DNA of 43,905 nt. Source: CAYLJO01 sp964383905 (lineage in GTDB: Bacteria; Acidobacteriota; Blastocatellia; Pyrinomonadales; Pyrinomonadaceae). Position 1 is the first letter of the stretch. Each line of letters begins with the position of its first letter. The notes under the pieces are model-generated. The model had not been told where the DNA came from. It saw only the letters and a program-made list of their open reading frames with translations, and made no database searches. Location of the stretch: the NCBI GenBank assembly GCA_964383905.1, contig CAYLJO010000022.1, positions 1 through 43,905 on the forward strand. Reading direction: 5' to 3'. Position numbers and translations under genes: made by a program. This document shows, one piece after another, positions 1 through 8,844 of the stretch.

Positions 1-1
1 T

Positions 2-36
2 GTAACCATTGGCACTTAGCTTATGCCCTTGGTTAC
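2..36 (-). terminator. Inverted repeat downstream of the importer operon, possible terminator
   Basis: Bases 2-14 and 24-36 form an imperfect inverted repeat (11 of 13 positions pair) around a 9-base loop. It lies 55 bases beyond the stop codon of the last importer gene, where a transcription terminator for the long minus-strand operon would be expected. On the minus strand the bases after the hairpin fall outside the window, so a U-tract cannot be checked. The arms contain GTAACCA/TGGTTAC, which could instead be an operator-like palindrome. Confidence 0.35.
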
Positions 37-91
37 GATTCTCCCTAATTACCTATCGATAAATAACCAATACGGGATCACGAAAACGGAT

Positions 92-1087
92 TTACCTCCT
101 CGCGCCGAGGCGATTCTGAATAATTACCACGGCAAGCAGGATGAGTCCACGCAGCACCAACTGCCACCACGGGCTAATTGTACCCTCTAAATTGAAGAGA
201 TTGAAGATCACCCCGAGGAGGAGCACGCCGACAAGTGTCGACCCGACGCCGCCCTGGCCGCCCGTCAGCAGCGTGCCGCCGACAACAACTGAGGCGATCG
301 CGTCCAACTCCCATCCAGCCCCGGCCACCGGCTGGCCGGAGCCCAGCCTAGAGGCGAGAATCACACCGGCGAGCCCGGCGAGCGCGCCGCTCAAAGCATA
401 GACTCCAAGAAGCACGCGTCCGGCATTGACGCCCATCAGCCGCACCGCCTCTTCATTATCTCCGACGGAGTAGACGTGGCGACCAAAGGCCGTGTGATTG
501 AGAACCACCCAGGCGGCGGCATAAGCCAGGACGAGGATCAACACCGGAACCGGCAAGGGGCCGATCATCCCACGCCCGAGCCAGGTGAAGCCCTCGGAAA
601 GGCTGCCCACGCTCACCGATTTTTCACCCGTGTAGACGAGAGCCAGCCCGCGCGCTGCGATCATCATCGCCAGTGTGGTAATGAACGGTTGGAGGCGCCC
701 CTTCGCGATCACCAGGCCATTGATCAAGCCCAGGAGGGTGGTGAAAGCGACTGCCGCGACAAGGGCGATGATGGGCCCTCGCCCCGCGAGGCCGGCTGCA
801 ACGACGCCGGCGACTGCCAGCAGCGAGCCGACCGAGAGGTCTATACCGCCGGTCAAGATCACGAACGTCATGCCGAGCGCGACCAGTCCGAGCATACTGT
901 TCTGGCGAAGGACGTTGGAGAGATTGAATTCTGTGAGGAATCGCTCGTAGCGCAGCGTGGCGAAGACGCATACGATGAGGAGCACGACCAGCGCGCCCTG
1001 CCTCTGAATAAAAGAGGCAAACCTGGCCCGCGCCATTCGCCCACGAGTCGAGCCCGATTCGCTGGCGGTCGATGTCGCCCGGCTCAT
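92..1087 (-). CDS. yjfF: Furanose ABC transporter permease, YjfF-like
   Basis: Inner-membrane permease of a CUT2-type (RbsC family) sugar ABC importer, about 331 residues with many hydrophobic segments. The motif GMTFVILTGGIDLSVGS near the N-terminus and ELDAIASVVVGGTLLTGG near the C-terminus are hallmarks of the family. The C-terminal stretch with SPWW resembles E. coli YjfF more than RbsC. It is the last gene of a ytfQ-ytfR-ytfT-yjfF order identical to the E. coli galactofuranose importer. ATG at 1087 is chosen because TGAGG lies just upstream; a GTG at 1096 is in frame but has no better ribosome site. The sugar specificity (galactofuranose, arabinofuranose or another pentose) is inferred from the neighbours. 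Confidence 0.85.
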   Translation of the reverse strand: MSRATSTASESGSTRGRMARARFASFIQRQGALVVLLIVCVFATLRYERFLTEFNLSNVLRQNSMLGLVALGMTFVILTGGIDLSVGSLLAVAGVVAAGLAGRGPIIALVAAVAFTTLLGLINGLVIAKGRLQPFITTLAMMIAARGLALVYTGEKSVSVGSLSEGFTWLGRGMIGPLPVPVLILVLAYAAAWVVLNHTAFGRHVYSVGDNEEAVRLMGVNAGRVLLGVYALSGALAGLAGVILASRLGSGQPVAGAGWELDAIASVVVGGTLLTGGQGGVGSTLVGVLLLGVIFNLFNLEGTISPWWQLVLRGLILLAVVIIQNRLGARR

Positions 1088-1135
1088 AGACCTCACAAGG
1101 AAGGCAAAAGGTGACGGGCAAAAGGCAAAGGGGAG

Positions 1136-1203
1136 GTGTTGCCAAAATTTAACTGAATGTGGTCTCCGACTGACTTTTTCATTTCCCTTTACCCTTTCCT
1201 TCT
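1136..1203 (-). repeat. Intercistronic repeat, copy A
   Basis: The spacer between the two permease genes carries a segment closely similar to the spacer between the ATPase and the first permease (2207-2275). Both contain, on the plus strand, GCCAAAATTTAA, then GGTC-CCG, then CTGACTT followed by a pyrimidine-rich run. Each copy begins just after the stop of one gene and ends before the start of the next. It may reflect an ancestral permease duplication that carried its leader, or a conserved RNA/translation element. Confidence 0.6.
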
Positions 1204-2181
1204 TCAGATCGTTTTCGGTCGTTGAATGTAGACCGCAAACAGGATGATGGCCGCCTTCAGTACCAGCGACCAGGAGAACGGGATGAGCAACATGTTAAAG
1301 CTGGTCGTAATCACCTGCATGATAAGGGCGCCAACGAGCGTGCCTAGGATAGTCGCACGGCCGCCGGTGAGCGTCGTGCCGCCGACAACGACCGCCGCGA
1401 TGGCGTCGAGTTCGATGTACAGCCCGACCTTGGCCGCGTCGCTGGCCCCGAGGCGCGCCGTCTCGATCAGCCCGGCCAGCCCGGCGAGCAGCCCACTGAT
1501 GGCATAAACGGCGATCTTCGTGCGATGGACTTTGACGCCGGCCAGCCGCGCGGCCGCTTCATTACCCCCCACGGCCAGTACGTAGCGGCCGAAGCCGGTC
1601 GCACTCATGACAAAGACGGCCGCCGCCACGACGATCAGCATCACCAGCACCTGAACGGGCACCGGCCCGACGTAGCCTTTACCCAGGTACTCAAAAGCCG
1701 GGCTGCTAAAGGGAATAAGCTGACCGCCACGGCTGAGCACCTGCGCGGCACCCCGCCCCGTAATCAACAGCGCCAGTGTGACAATGATCGGCTGGATGCG
1801 AAAACCGGAGATCAGCGCGCCGGTAAATGCGCCGACCGCGAGCGCGACGGCGAGCGCAATAGCCACTGCCTGCCCAACACTGCAATCAAGCGAGGTGGCT
1901 GCGAGGGCTGAAGCGACCGCCATCACCGAACCGACCGACAGGTCAATGCCGCCGGTGGCGATGACCATCGTCATCCCCGTCGCCACGAGCACGGTTGTGG
2001 ATACCAGCTGAAGGATGTTCCAGAAATTGCTGGCCGTCGCGAAGTTTGGCGTCAGGATCGAGTTGACGATGACGAGCAGAACGAGCGCGATCAGTGCGCC
2101 GTAGGCCGGGCCGAGTGCTCCCAGGCGTGCGAGCAGGCCGCCACTTCCCTCGCCTCGTCTCACCGCCGTAGCGTTCCGCAT
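1204..2181 (-). CDS. ytfT: Furanose ABC transporter permease, YtfT-like
   Basis: Second CUT2-family inner-membrane permease, about 325 residues from ATG 2181. It shows GMTMVIATGGIDLSVGSVMA, IQPIIVTLALLITGRG and YIELDAIAAVVVGGTTLTGGR, which follow E. coli YtfT closely. A TTG codon at 2217 would add an implausible aromatic-rich leader (APAFFYFTFSI), so ATG 2181 is preferred although no strong Shine-Dalgarno is visible. It pairs with the YjfF-like permease downstream and the YtfR-like ATPase upstream to form one importer; two different permeases per complex is the YtfQRT-YjfF arrangement, unlike RbsABC. Confidence 0.85.
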   Translation of the reverse strand: MRNATAVRRGEGSGGLLARLGALGPAYGALIALVLLVIVNSILTPNFATASNFWNILQLVSTTVLVATGMTMVIATGGIDLSVGSVMAVASALAATSLDCSVGQAVAIALAVALAVGAFTGALISGFRIQPIIVTLALLITGRGAAQVLSRGGQLIPFSSPAFEYLGKGYVGPVPVQVLVMLIVVAAAVFVMSATGFGRYVLAVGGNEAAARLAGVKVHRTKIAVYAISGLLAGLAGLIETARLGASDAAKVGLYIELDAIAAVVVGGTTLTGGRATILGTLVGALIMQVITTSFNMLLIPFSWSLVLKAAIILFAVYIQRPKTI

Positions 2182-2206
2182 AATCGAGAAGGTAAAATAA
2201 AAAAAG

Positions 2207-2275
2207 GCGGGGGCCAAAATTTAATTAAAGGCGGTCGCCGCCTGACTTTACTTTTGCCTTTTACTTTGACCTTTT
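2207..2275 (-). repeat. Intercistronic repeat, copy B
   Basis: Counterpart of the segment at 1136-1203. On the minus strand it includes GTCAGGCGGCGACCGCC, containing the short hairpin GGCGG-CGA-CCGCC, followed by TTTAATTAAATTTTGGC. It overlaps the 3' end of the ATPase gene and precedes the YtfT-like permease. Alignment by eye to copy A is nearly gap-free over about 55 bases. Confidence 0.6.
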
Positions 2276-3805
2276 AACTTCTTCGGCCGCGCTTCCCTCA
2301 GCCATTGCATGAATGATCTTCTGCGGCAAAATATCGTCGCCGCGCAACTCGCCGACGCGCTGGCCGTCCCGCATCACGACCACACGCGAGCTGCCTTCGA
2401 CCAGCTCTTCCAGCTCGGATGAGATCATCAACACGCCGAGGCCGGCCTCGGCCAGCTCATTGACCAGTGCTTGAATCTCGCCCTTGGCGCCGATGTCGAT
2501 ACCGCGCGTTGGCTCGTCGAGGATTAAGAACTTCGGGTTTTTACAGAGCCAGCGTGCGAGCAGCACCTTCTGTTGATTGCCGCCCGAGAGCTCGCGGATC
2601 TTTTGGTCGGCACTCGTGGCCTTGATCCCTAACCGCTTCATAAAGTGTTCGACGATCTCCCTCTGCCTGGCGCGCGAGACAACCCCCATCGTGGTCAGTG
2701 TGGGCAGTGCGGCGAGGGTCAGGTTCTCCCGTACAGATAATTCGGGGATGATCCCTTCGGCCTTGCGATCCTCGGTTAAGAAGGCCATGCCGGCATCAAT
2801 GGCATCGCCGATCGAGTGTGGCTTGAGCGGCTTACCTTCGAGAGAGACCTGGCCTGCTTCAACCGGATCGGCGCCGAAAATGGCTCGCGCCGTCTCGGTG
2901 CGACCTGACCCCAGCAATCCCGCCATCCCGACAATCTCACCCCGGCCGACTTCGATTGTGACATGATTTAGTTTCCGGCCGCGCGTCAGGTTTTCGGCAT
3001 GCAGAAGCGGTACGCCACGCGGTCGGGCCGCGTGGCGCTTGCCGAAGGCGGTTGTCCCATGGCGCAGCTCGTCGCGCCGTTTGCCTAACATCGAGCGGAC
3101 CAGATCCAGCTTTTCCAGGCCCGCCAGTGGATGCGTGCCGACGAGCTTCCCGTCGCGCAGGATCGTCACACGGTCACAGACGGTATAGAGCTCATCAAAA
3201 CGATGGCTAATGTAGACTACCGCCGCGCCTTCGGCCTTCAGGCGGCGGATCACGTCGTAAAGGGTTGACACCTCATGCTCGGTTAAAGAGCTGGTCGGCT
3301 CGTCCAGTACGACGACCTTGGCGCCGAACGAGACACCGCGCGCAATCGCCACCATCTGCCTCAAAGCGATGTTCAGGCTGCCGAGGGCCGCCCGCGGGTC
3401 AATATCCAGGCCCAACCTTTCCAGCAAGGCGCGGGCATCGTTGTTCATACGCTTCCAGTCGACAAAGCCGAACCGACGCGGCTCGCGACCAAGATAAATG
3501 TTCTCGGCCACGGTGCGGAATGACAGCAGGTTGACCTCCTGGTAAACGGCCACGACACCCGCCGCCCGCGCCCCTTCCGGCGAGCGGAACCCGACCGGCT
3601 TGCCTTCCAGCCACATCGCCCCGCCATCCCGCTGGTACACACCCGTCATGATCTTAATCAGCGTCGATTTGCCCGCGCCATTCTCTCCGACCAAGGCGTG
3701 AGATTCACCGCGCCCCAACGAGAGATCGACGCCCGACAGCGCAGGAACGCCCGAGAATAACTTTGTGATTCCCTCCATGCGGAGGACCGGGTTGGCTGTA
3801 CTCAT
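2261..3805 (-). CDS. ytfR: Furanose ABC transporter ATP-binding protein, YtfR-like
   Basis: Cytoplasmic ATPase of the importer, about 514 residues, made of two fused ABC domains as in RbsA/YtfR. The first half has a canonical Walker A (GENGAGKST, residues 40-48) and Walker B (VVLDEPTSSL). The second half has the degenerate P-loop GLLGSGRTE, an intact signature LSGGNQQKV and LILDEPTRGIDIG. This asymmetry is normal for the CUT2 class. The start at 3805 (MSTANPVLRM) fits the family; longer in-frame extensions overlap the upstream binding-protein gene and look like shadow sequence. The gene starts 16 bases after the stop of the binding-protein gene, so the two are surely co-transcribed. Confidence 0.9.
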   Translation of the reverse strand: MSTANPVLRMEGITKLFSGVPALSGVDLSLGRGESHALVGENGAGKSTLIKIMTGVYQRDGGAMWLEGKPVGFRSPEGARAAGVVAVYQEVNLLSFRTVAENIYLGREPRRFGFVDWKRMNNDARALLERLGLDIDPRAALGSLNIALRQMVAIARGVSFGAKVVVLDEPTSSLTEHEVSTLYDVIRRLKAEGAAVVYISHRFDELYTVCDRVTILRDGKLVGTHPLAGLEKLDLVRSMLGKRRDELRHGTTAFGKRHAARPRGVPLLHAENLTRGRKLNHVTIEVGRGEIVGMAGLLGSGRTETARAIFGADPVEAGQVSLEGKPLKPHSIGDAIDAGMAFLTEDRKAEGIIPELSVRENLTLAALPTLTTMGVVSRARQREIVEHFMKRLGIKATSADQKIRELSGGNQQKVLLARWLCKNPKFLILDEPTRGIDIGAKGEIQALVNELAEAGLGVLMISSELEELVEGSSRVVVMRDGQRVGELRGDDILPQKIIHAMAEGSAAEEVKRSK

Positions 3806-3821
3806 GAGACGGTTGGATCTT

Positions 3822-4814
3822 TTAATATGCCTCGTTAAGGAACTGCTGTGCGTTGCTTGAGTCGAAGAACCTGTCCTCGAGAATAATCTTCGGCGGCAGC
3901 CTTTCTCCCCTGAAATATTTTTCCAGGGTGTCGAAGGCGAGCGGCCCGAACCGCGGGTTGGATTCGACACTGGCATTCATTTCGCCCCGGATAATCGCCT
4001 GAAGGGCCGCCTTCTCTCCGTCGATGGAAACGATCAGCACATCCCTGCCCGGCCGCATCCCCGCCGCCCTCAGGGCCTCAATCGCGCCGAGCGCCATCTC
4101 ATCATTATGCGCATATACAGCCGTGACCTGTTTACCCATCGACTGGATGATGTTTTGCATGACTCTCTGTCCGGCGGCGCGGTTGAAATCACCCGTTTGA
4201 GAAGCAATGATCTTCATACCCTGGTGTTTATCAATCTCATTTTTGAAGCCGTCGTGACGGTCCTGCGAGACGGATGCTCCGGCCGTTCCGGTGAGCTCGA
4301 CGATATTGGCCTTGCCGTTGGTCTGCTTCGCCAGCCACTCGGCGGCCCGCCGCCCCTGTTCAACGAAATCGGACTTGAGCACGGTGATAAAATCCACGCC
4401 AGGCGTTCCCGCGGCTTCGCGATCAACCAGAAACATAGGGACCCTGGCCGCCTTTGCCGCCTGGACGGCTGGGGCGAGCCCCTGAAACTCACGCGGGGCA
4501 AGGAGAATAAGATTGACACCGCGCGAGATTAAATCTTCAACGTCGGAAACTTGCTTGGCCGTTTGGCCTTGAGCATCGGTAATGACCAGGTCAAACTTAT
4601 CGCTGCGCTTGACCGCTTCGCTCTTCATACTACTGGTCTCGGCGATGCGCCAGGGGCCATCGTTCTCCATCTGCGAGAAGCCGACGACCGTCTTGCCATT
4701 TCCTCCCGGCGTCGATCCGCCGCCCTGCTTCCTGCAGCCTACCCATGAGACAAGAGTGAATAGTATCAAGACGATGACTGCGGTCGGCGTCCGACGGTTA
4801 AGATAAGATGTCAT
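3822..4814 (-). CDS. ytfQ: Sugar-binding lipoprotein of furanose ABC importer, YtfQ-like
   Basis: Substrate-binding protein of 330 residues. The N-terminus has basic residues, a hydrophobic stretch and the lipobox-like WVGC, suggesting an acylated lipoprotein rather than the soluble periplasmic protein of E. coli. The body follows YtfQ motif by motif: VGFSQMENDGPWRIAET, DAQGQ, LVDREAAG, a VELTGTAGASVSQDR segment, GDFNRAAGQRVMQN, YAHNDEMALGAIEALRAAG and SIDGEKAALQAI. These are the segments that line the sugar pocket in this family. E. coli YtfQ binds galactofuranose; with secreted arabinofuranosidases next door the ligand here could equally be L-arabinofuranose. It follows the GH43 gene by 48 bases. 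Confidence 0.88.
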   Translation of the reverse strand: MTSYLNRRTPTAVIVLILFTLVSWVGCRKQGGGSTPGGNGKTVVGFSQMENDGPWRIAETSSMKSEAVKRSDKFDLVITDAQGQTAKQVSDVEDLISRGVNLILLAPREFQGLAPAVQAAKAARVPMFLVDREAAGTPGVDFITVLKSDFVEQGRRAAEWLAKQTNGKANIVELTGTAGASVSQDRHDGFKNEIDKHQGMKIIASQTGDFNRAAGQRVMQNIIQSMGKQVTAVYAHNDEMALGAIEALRAAGMRPGRDVLIVSIDGEKAALQAIIRGEMNASVESNPRFGPLAFDTLEKYFRGERLPPKIILEDRFFDSSNAQQFLNEAY

Positions 4815-4862
4815 GATCCGTTTTTCTCTACGACGTTCCGAGATTTAACAGCCGGACCGCTC

Positions 4863-6437
4863 TCAATGCGTGGTCGTAATACGCAGCCAGTCGAATCTGG
4901 CCGAAGCGCCCTCCGAACCACCGCACGTGAGCGCGACGCGCAGGCCGCGATCCCACGGCGGCAAGTAGCTGCCCTCCAGCTCCTCACCGACATTCTTCCA
5001 TTCACGCCCGTCAGCACTGACGGCGAAGCGAAAGCGATGGCCGTTGGTCGCTGCCATGCGCAGGTAAACGACCGACGACTTAGGCGCATCTACCGCCCCG
5101 ACGTCCGTGTCCACGTTCTTCTCACGCCGCCAGACGAACACCTTCAGGCCGCCGAGGGCGATTCCGAGCGCATTTTCTCGGTCGCCGAAAGCCGCCAGCC
5201 CCGCGACCGCTTCGGGTGGCCGTTCGCCGCCTTTGACCGCCACCGTCGCCACGTAATCGCCCATGGTCGTTGACCATGCGACGACCGAGCCCAGGACATC
5301 ATTGGCCTTCGCGTTCTTCGGTGAAAGTATTAACCAACCTCCGCGCCCCGTCTCGATCCGCAGGGCGGGCTCGTTTGCTTGCGGCCACTGCCAACCGGGT
5401 CTCAACTGTGGCGACGTGAAGTCGTCAAAGAATGAGTACTCGTTCTTACGCTTGGCGTCGCCGAGGGGCGACGGCGCGCGAACGCTCGGGCCGTGCCCGC
5501 CGTTGATCGTGGGCCAGCCGCTTGCGCCGAATTTGACCTCGTCAAGCATCGCTTCCCGCCCCACGTAAACGAAATCTTTGACACTGTAGGCGTGGTAGAG
5601 CAGAAAATAACGCCCCCTGGTATCAGTCACAATGCTACCGTGGCCGGGACATTTCCAGGTCTCATTACCTTTCAGGATGGGATTGGCCGGATTCTTCTCC
5701 CACCGCCCGAGCAGCGTGCGGGAGCGCGCGACCCCGAGCGCGTAATGACACTCACGCCCGCAGCAAGCGTTGCCGGAATAGAAGAGGTAGAACCAGCCGT
5801 TGTGACGCAGGACATACGGCCCCTCGACCAACTGCGCCTCCCATGGCGCATCATTGCGGATCAATTCTTTCTTCTCGCCGACAAGTTTCGTACCGCCGGC
5901 GGAGAGCTTTTGTGCCCAGATTGGAGTCGGCTGGTGGCGACTGTTGCCGTCCTCTTTCCACACGAGATAGCGCTCACCGTGCTCGTCGGTAACCGGCACG
6001 GGATCGATGGAGCCGTCTTCCTGGCAGACGAGCGGGCCATGATCGGTATAGGGGCCGGACGGCGCGGCCGCGGTCGCGACCGCGACACACAGCGGGCCAT
6101 CCTTTTTATGCCCAACATAGTAAACGAAGTAGCGGCCGCGGTACTCGGAGATTTCCGGAGCCCAGTAGTTGCCGTTAGACCATTGCGGACGCCTCGGGAA
6201 GACCGCGCCCACGACCTCCCAATTAATCAGGTCGCGGGAGTGGAGGAGAGGAAACTCCGGCGCCCATTCTGATGAAGTCGCGGTGGCCCAATAGTCTCGC
6301 CCGACGCGTATAATGGACGGGTCAGGGTAATCACCCGCGAGCGCCGGATTGCTATACGTCGCGCGTCGTTGGGCCGGCACGCCCGACCCGCAGGGGGCGA
6401 GCAAAATCAGCGCGAGCGTCGCTATGATTGATTTCAT
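4863..6437 (-). CDS. Secreted GH43 arabinofuranosidase or beta-xylosidase
   Basis: A 524-residue protein with a signal peptide (about residues 1-22, ending VPA/Q) and an N-terminal five-bladed propeller of glycoside hydrolase family 43. The three catalytic acids are recognisable: Asp39 in DYPDPS (base), Asp145 in SIDPVP (pKa modulator) and Glu205 in VEGPYV (acid). From about residue 340 there is a second beta-sandwich domain beginning FFDDFTSPQLRPGW, like the concanavalin-type C-terminal domain of many GH43 enzymes. GH43 members hydrolyse arabinofuranosyl or xylosyl linkages; arabinofuranosidase is favoured because of the GH51 gene and furanose importer in the same operon. It lies between the regulator gene and the importer. 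Confidence 0.85.
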   Translation of the reverse strand: MKSIIATLALILLAPCGSGVPAQRRATYSNPALAGDYPDPSIIRVGRDYWATATSSEWAPEFPLLHSRDLINWEVVGAVFPRRPQWSNGNYWAPEISEYRGRYFVYYVGHKKDGPLCVAVATAAAPSGPYTDHGPLVCQEDGSIDPVPVTDEHGERYLVWKEDGNSRHQPTPIWAQKLSAGGTKLVGEKKELIRNDAPWEAQLVEGPYVLRHNGWFYLFYSGNACCGRECHYALGVARSRTLLGRWEKNPANPILKGNETWKCPGHGSIVTDTRGRYFLLYHAYSVKDFVYVGREAMLDEVKFGASGWPTINGGHGPSVRAPSPLGDAKRKNEYSFFDDFTSPQLRPGWQWPQANEPALRIETGRGGWLILSPKNAKANDVLGSVVAWSTTMGDYVATVAVKGGERPPEAVAGLAAFGDRENALGIALGGLKVFVWRREKNVDTDVGAVDAPKSSVVYLRMAATNGHRFRFAVSADGREWKNVGEELEGSYLPPWDRGLRVALTCGGSEGASARFDWLRITTTH

Positions 6438-6569
6438 CCTGTACCCTAATCTTTCAATCGCTGATCAGTCCTTATTCTGTGTTGCGCCCGCCCGGCGTGG
6501 GTTGACTTCAAAATAAGCTTTCGCTTACCCCCTTCGGCCGACCCCGCCCGCTATTTCCTTCACGTCTCT

Positions 6570-7595
6570 TCATATAATGCGCCGGACTCCCGTTAAATGT
6601 CTTGCCTCTGTGGTCGAGCCGCGCACGACGAGGCGCGTCGGTATGTGAATTTCTACGCCCGGCTGATCGGGGTGTTCAACCGTCAGCATGAGAGCTTCGA
6701 CGGCTCGACCGCCCAGTTCTTCGCGCGGCAGGTTAACAGTCGTCAAAGGCGGGTCGGCAAGCGCCGCGAATGCGATGTCGTCAAAACCGACGATGGATAT
6801 GTCGCGCGGTATCAAGAGACCGGCAGCACGACATTCCTGCATGACGCCTAATGCCATCATGTCATTGGCCACCACGACAGCCGTCGGGAGATCATTCGCC
6901 GCGAGTATCTGACGCGCGGCGCGGCGCCCACCCTCAAGCCGGAAGTCAGCTTCGTAAATAGCCGGTGGCGGAGCATTGGGCAGGTGTCGCGCGATGGATT
7001 CGCGAAAGGCTTCGAGCCGCCTGGTCGCCGAACGCAGGCGGTTGGGGCCGCCGACGTAGGCGATTGTCCGGTGGCCGAGTGAGACAAGGTGTTGGATCGC
7101 CTCTTCAATTCCCATTTCATAATCCGCCACGATGTTGCTCATGCGCTCCCCGGCGGAGCCGAGGTCGAGGAAGACGACGGAGACATGCCGGCGCGCGAGC
7201 TCATCAATGAGGGCGGCATCCAATTCTGAGGTCATCAGGGCGACCCCCGCAACTTTCCTCTCGATGATGCGTCGCACATATTTTGATGTGCGCTCGTCAT
7301 CGTAATTTGTGTTCAGTAGGATTAGATCATGACCCCGGTCGAAGGCCGCCGCTTCAATACTTTTAACAAGCTCGGGGAAGAACGGGTTCGCAATATCCGA
7401 AACCAGCACCCCCAGCACGTGACTGCGCCCCGAGGCGAGACTGCGCGCGTGCGCGTTCGGATAGTAGCCACACTTTTCAACCGCGCGGAGGACCTTCTCA
7501 CGCGTCGCGTCCGAGACAAATCTCGTCTTGTTGATGACGTGCGAAACGGTCGCCGTCGAGACCCCCGCTTCGCGCGCCACGTCTTTAATGCGCAT
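6570..7595 (-). CDS. LacI-family transcriptional regulator
   Basis: A 341-residue regulator. Residues 1-55 form the LacI helix-turn-helix and hinge (MRIKDVAREAGVSTATVSHV, then HARSLASGRS), followed by the periplasmic-binding-protein-like effector domain (GVLVSDIANPFFPEL, HRTIAYVGG, ISIVGFDDIAFA, LTTVNLP). It lies inside the arabinose/galactose locus between galK and GH43, so its effector is probably a released sugar. A LacI-type palindromic operator with central CG lies directly downstream of the -10 box of the TonB-dependent receptor at 21421-21446, a plausible target. Confidence 0.93.
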   Translation of the reverse strand: MRIKDVAREAGVSTATVSHVINKTRFVSDATREKVLRAVEKCGYYPNAHARSLASGRSHVLGVLVSDIANPFFPELVKSIEAAAFDRGHDLILLNTNYDDERTSKYVRRIIERKVAGVALMTSELDAALIDELARRHVSVVFLDLGSAGERMSNIVADYEMGIEEAIQHLVSLGHRTIAYVGGPNRLRSATRRLEAFRESIARHLPNAPPPAIYEADFRLEGGRRAARQILAANDLPTAVVVANDMMALGVMQECRAAGLLIPRDISIVGFDDIAFAALADPPLTTVNLPREELGGRAVEALMLTVEHPDQPGVEIHIPTRLVVRGSTTEARHLTGVRRII

Positions 7596-7664
7596 CTTCT
7601 AAAATGATTGATGAGGAATGATGAACGAGGGGTGCGAATAAAGCTTTGATTCAGCCCTCGGCCT

Positions 7665-8831
7665 TCATCCTTCATCCTTTATTTCATGCGCGCCGTCGCA
7701 CGCTTCAAAAACGTAAATCGCCGGGTTGAGGTTAGTCGCTTCATTATACTTACGGGTAACGACGGCCCGGAATTTTTCGAGGGCGTCAAGTTCCACAAGA
7801 TTTACCGTGCAGCCGCCGAAGCCGCCGCCGGTCATGCGCGCTCCCAACACGCCTTCGATCGATGACGCGATCTCAACCATGATGTCCAGCTCGGCGCAAC
7901 TGACTTCGTAGTCGTCACGCAGCGAATTGTGTGAAAGAAACATTAAACGGCCCATCTCTGCGAGGTCGCCGGAGCGCAGGGCGTCGGCCGCGGCCAGCGT
8001 CCGCGCGTTTTCTGTGACGACGTGGTGACACCGGGAGCGGACGGGCTCCGGCAGGCGGTCTTCATACTTCTGAAGATCTGTGACGCTCACGTCGCGCAGC
8101 GCGCGGATGCCGGGAAGCACCTGGCGTAAAATCTCAACGCCGCGCTCACACTCCGCGCGCCGGGTGTTGTACTCGGAAGAAGCCAGTTTATGCTTGACGT
8201 GAGTGTCGCAGACCACGACCTTCACGCGCGACGTGTCGAGCGGGATGTGCGTCGTCTCGAGCGAGCGGCAATCGATGAGCAAGGCGTGCCCGCGGCGGCC
8301 GAGCGCGGCGGTCAACTGATCCATCAGCCCGGATTTGATTCCGACGTAAGTGTGTTCGGCCTGCTGTCCGGCAAGCGCCAGCGTGATCCTGTCAACGGCC
8401 GACCCGGAAACAGACGAGAGCGCCATGCCGACCGACACCTCGAGCGCCGCCGACGATGAGAGACCTGCGCCCACCGGAACATCCGATTCGAGGGCGAGAT
8501 CGGCCCCGCGCAAAGGCAGATCGCGGCTTAACAGCGCCTGCGCAACGCCTTCGATATAATCGAGCCATTGACCCCGCCGGGTTGGCCCCGGCGCATCCAG
8601 GTCGAACTCTGCTGTCTCGTGAAGGTTGAAAGAGTGAACACGCACGTGCCGGTCCGGGCGTGGCGCGGCGGCGACCGTGGTCGCGAAGTCAATTGCCATC
8701 GGCAGCACAAAGCCGTCGTTATAATCGGTATGCTCGCCGATCAGGTTCACACGGCCCGGCGCGCAAAACAGCCGCGGCTCGGTCCCGTAAAGCTTCCGAA
8801 AGGCGCGGCGGACTTCTCCCGCTTCAATCAC
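7665..8831 (-). CDS. galK: Galactokinase
   Basis: A 388-residue cytoplasmic kinase that phosphorylates galactose to galactose-1-phosphate. All three GHMP-kinase signatures are visible: the galactokinase motif PGRVNLIGEHTDYNDGFVLP near residue 26, the phosphate-binding loop VGAGLSSSAALEVS, and the C-terminal GGGFGGCTVNLV. Translation starts at GTG 8831, preceded at good spacing by GAGGAGG, which overlaps the stop of galT; the 13-base gap suggests translational coupling. GalT and GalK give two of the Leloir steps; no epimerase (galE) or mutarotase is present in the window. Confidence 0.95.
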   Translation of the reverse strand: MIEAGEVRRAFRKLYGTEPRLFCAPGRVNLIGEHTDYNDGFVLPMAIDFATTVAAAPRPDRHVRVHSFNLHETAEFDLDAPGPTRRGQWLDYIEGVAQALLSRDLPLRGADLALESDVPVGAGLSSSAALEVSVGMALSSVSGSAVDRITLALAGQQAEHTYVGIKSGLMDQLTAALGRRGHALLIDCRSLETTHIPLDTSRVKVVVCDTHVKHKLASSEYNTRRAECERGVEILRQVLPGIRALRDVSVTDLQKYEDRLPEPVRSRCHHVVTENARTLAAADALRSGDLAEMGRLMFLSHNSLRDDYEVSCAELDIMVEIASSIEGVLGARMTGGGFGGCTVNLVELDALEKFRAVVTRKYNEATNLNPAIYVFEACDGAHEIKDEG

Positions 8832-8844
8832 GATATGCCTCCTC

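Noticed and set aside
5493..6272. 259-codon plus-strand frame
   Set aside because: Antisense to the GH43 catalytic domain, with no ribosome site or recognisable domain.
6514..6527. TAAGC-TTTC-GCTTA inverted repeat upstream of GH43 as a LacI operator
   Set aside because: Only five paired bases around a four-base loop and no central CG palindrome; too weak to call.
7611..7690. GGATGAA short tandem repeats between galK and lacI
   Set aside because: Two to three copies of a 7-base unit at the galK stop codon; too short to be a meaningful repeat element.
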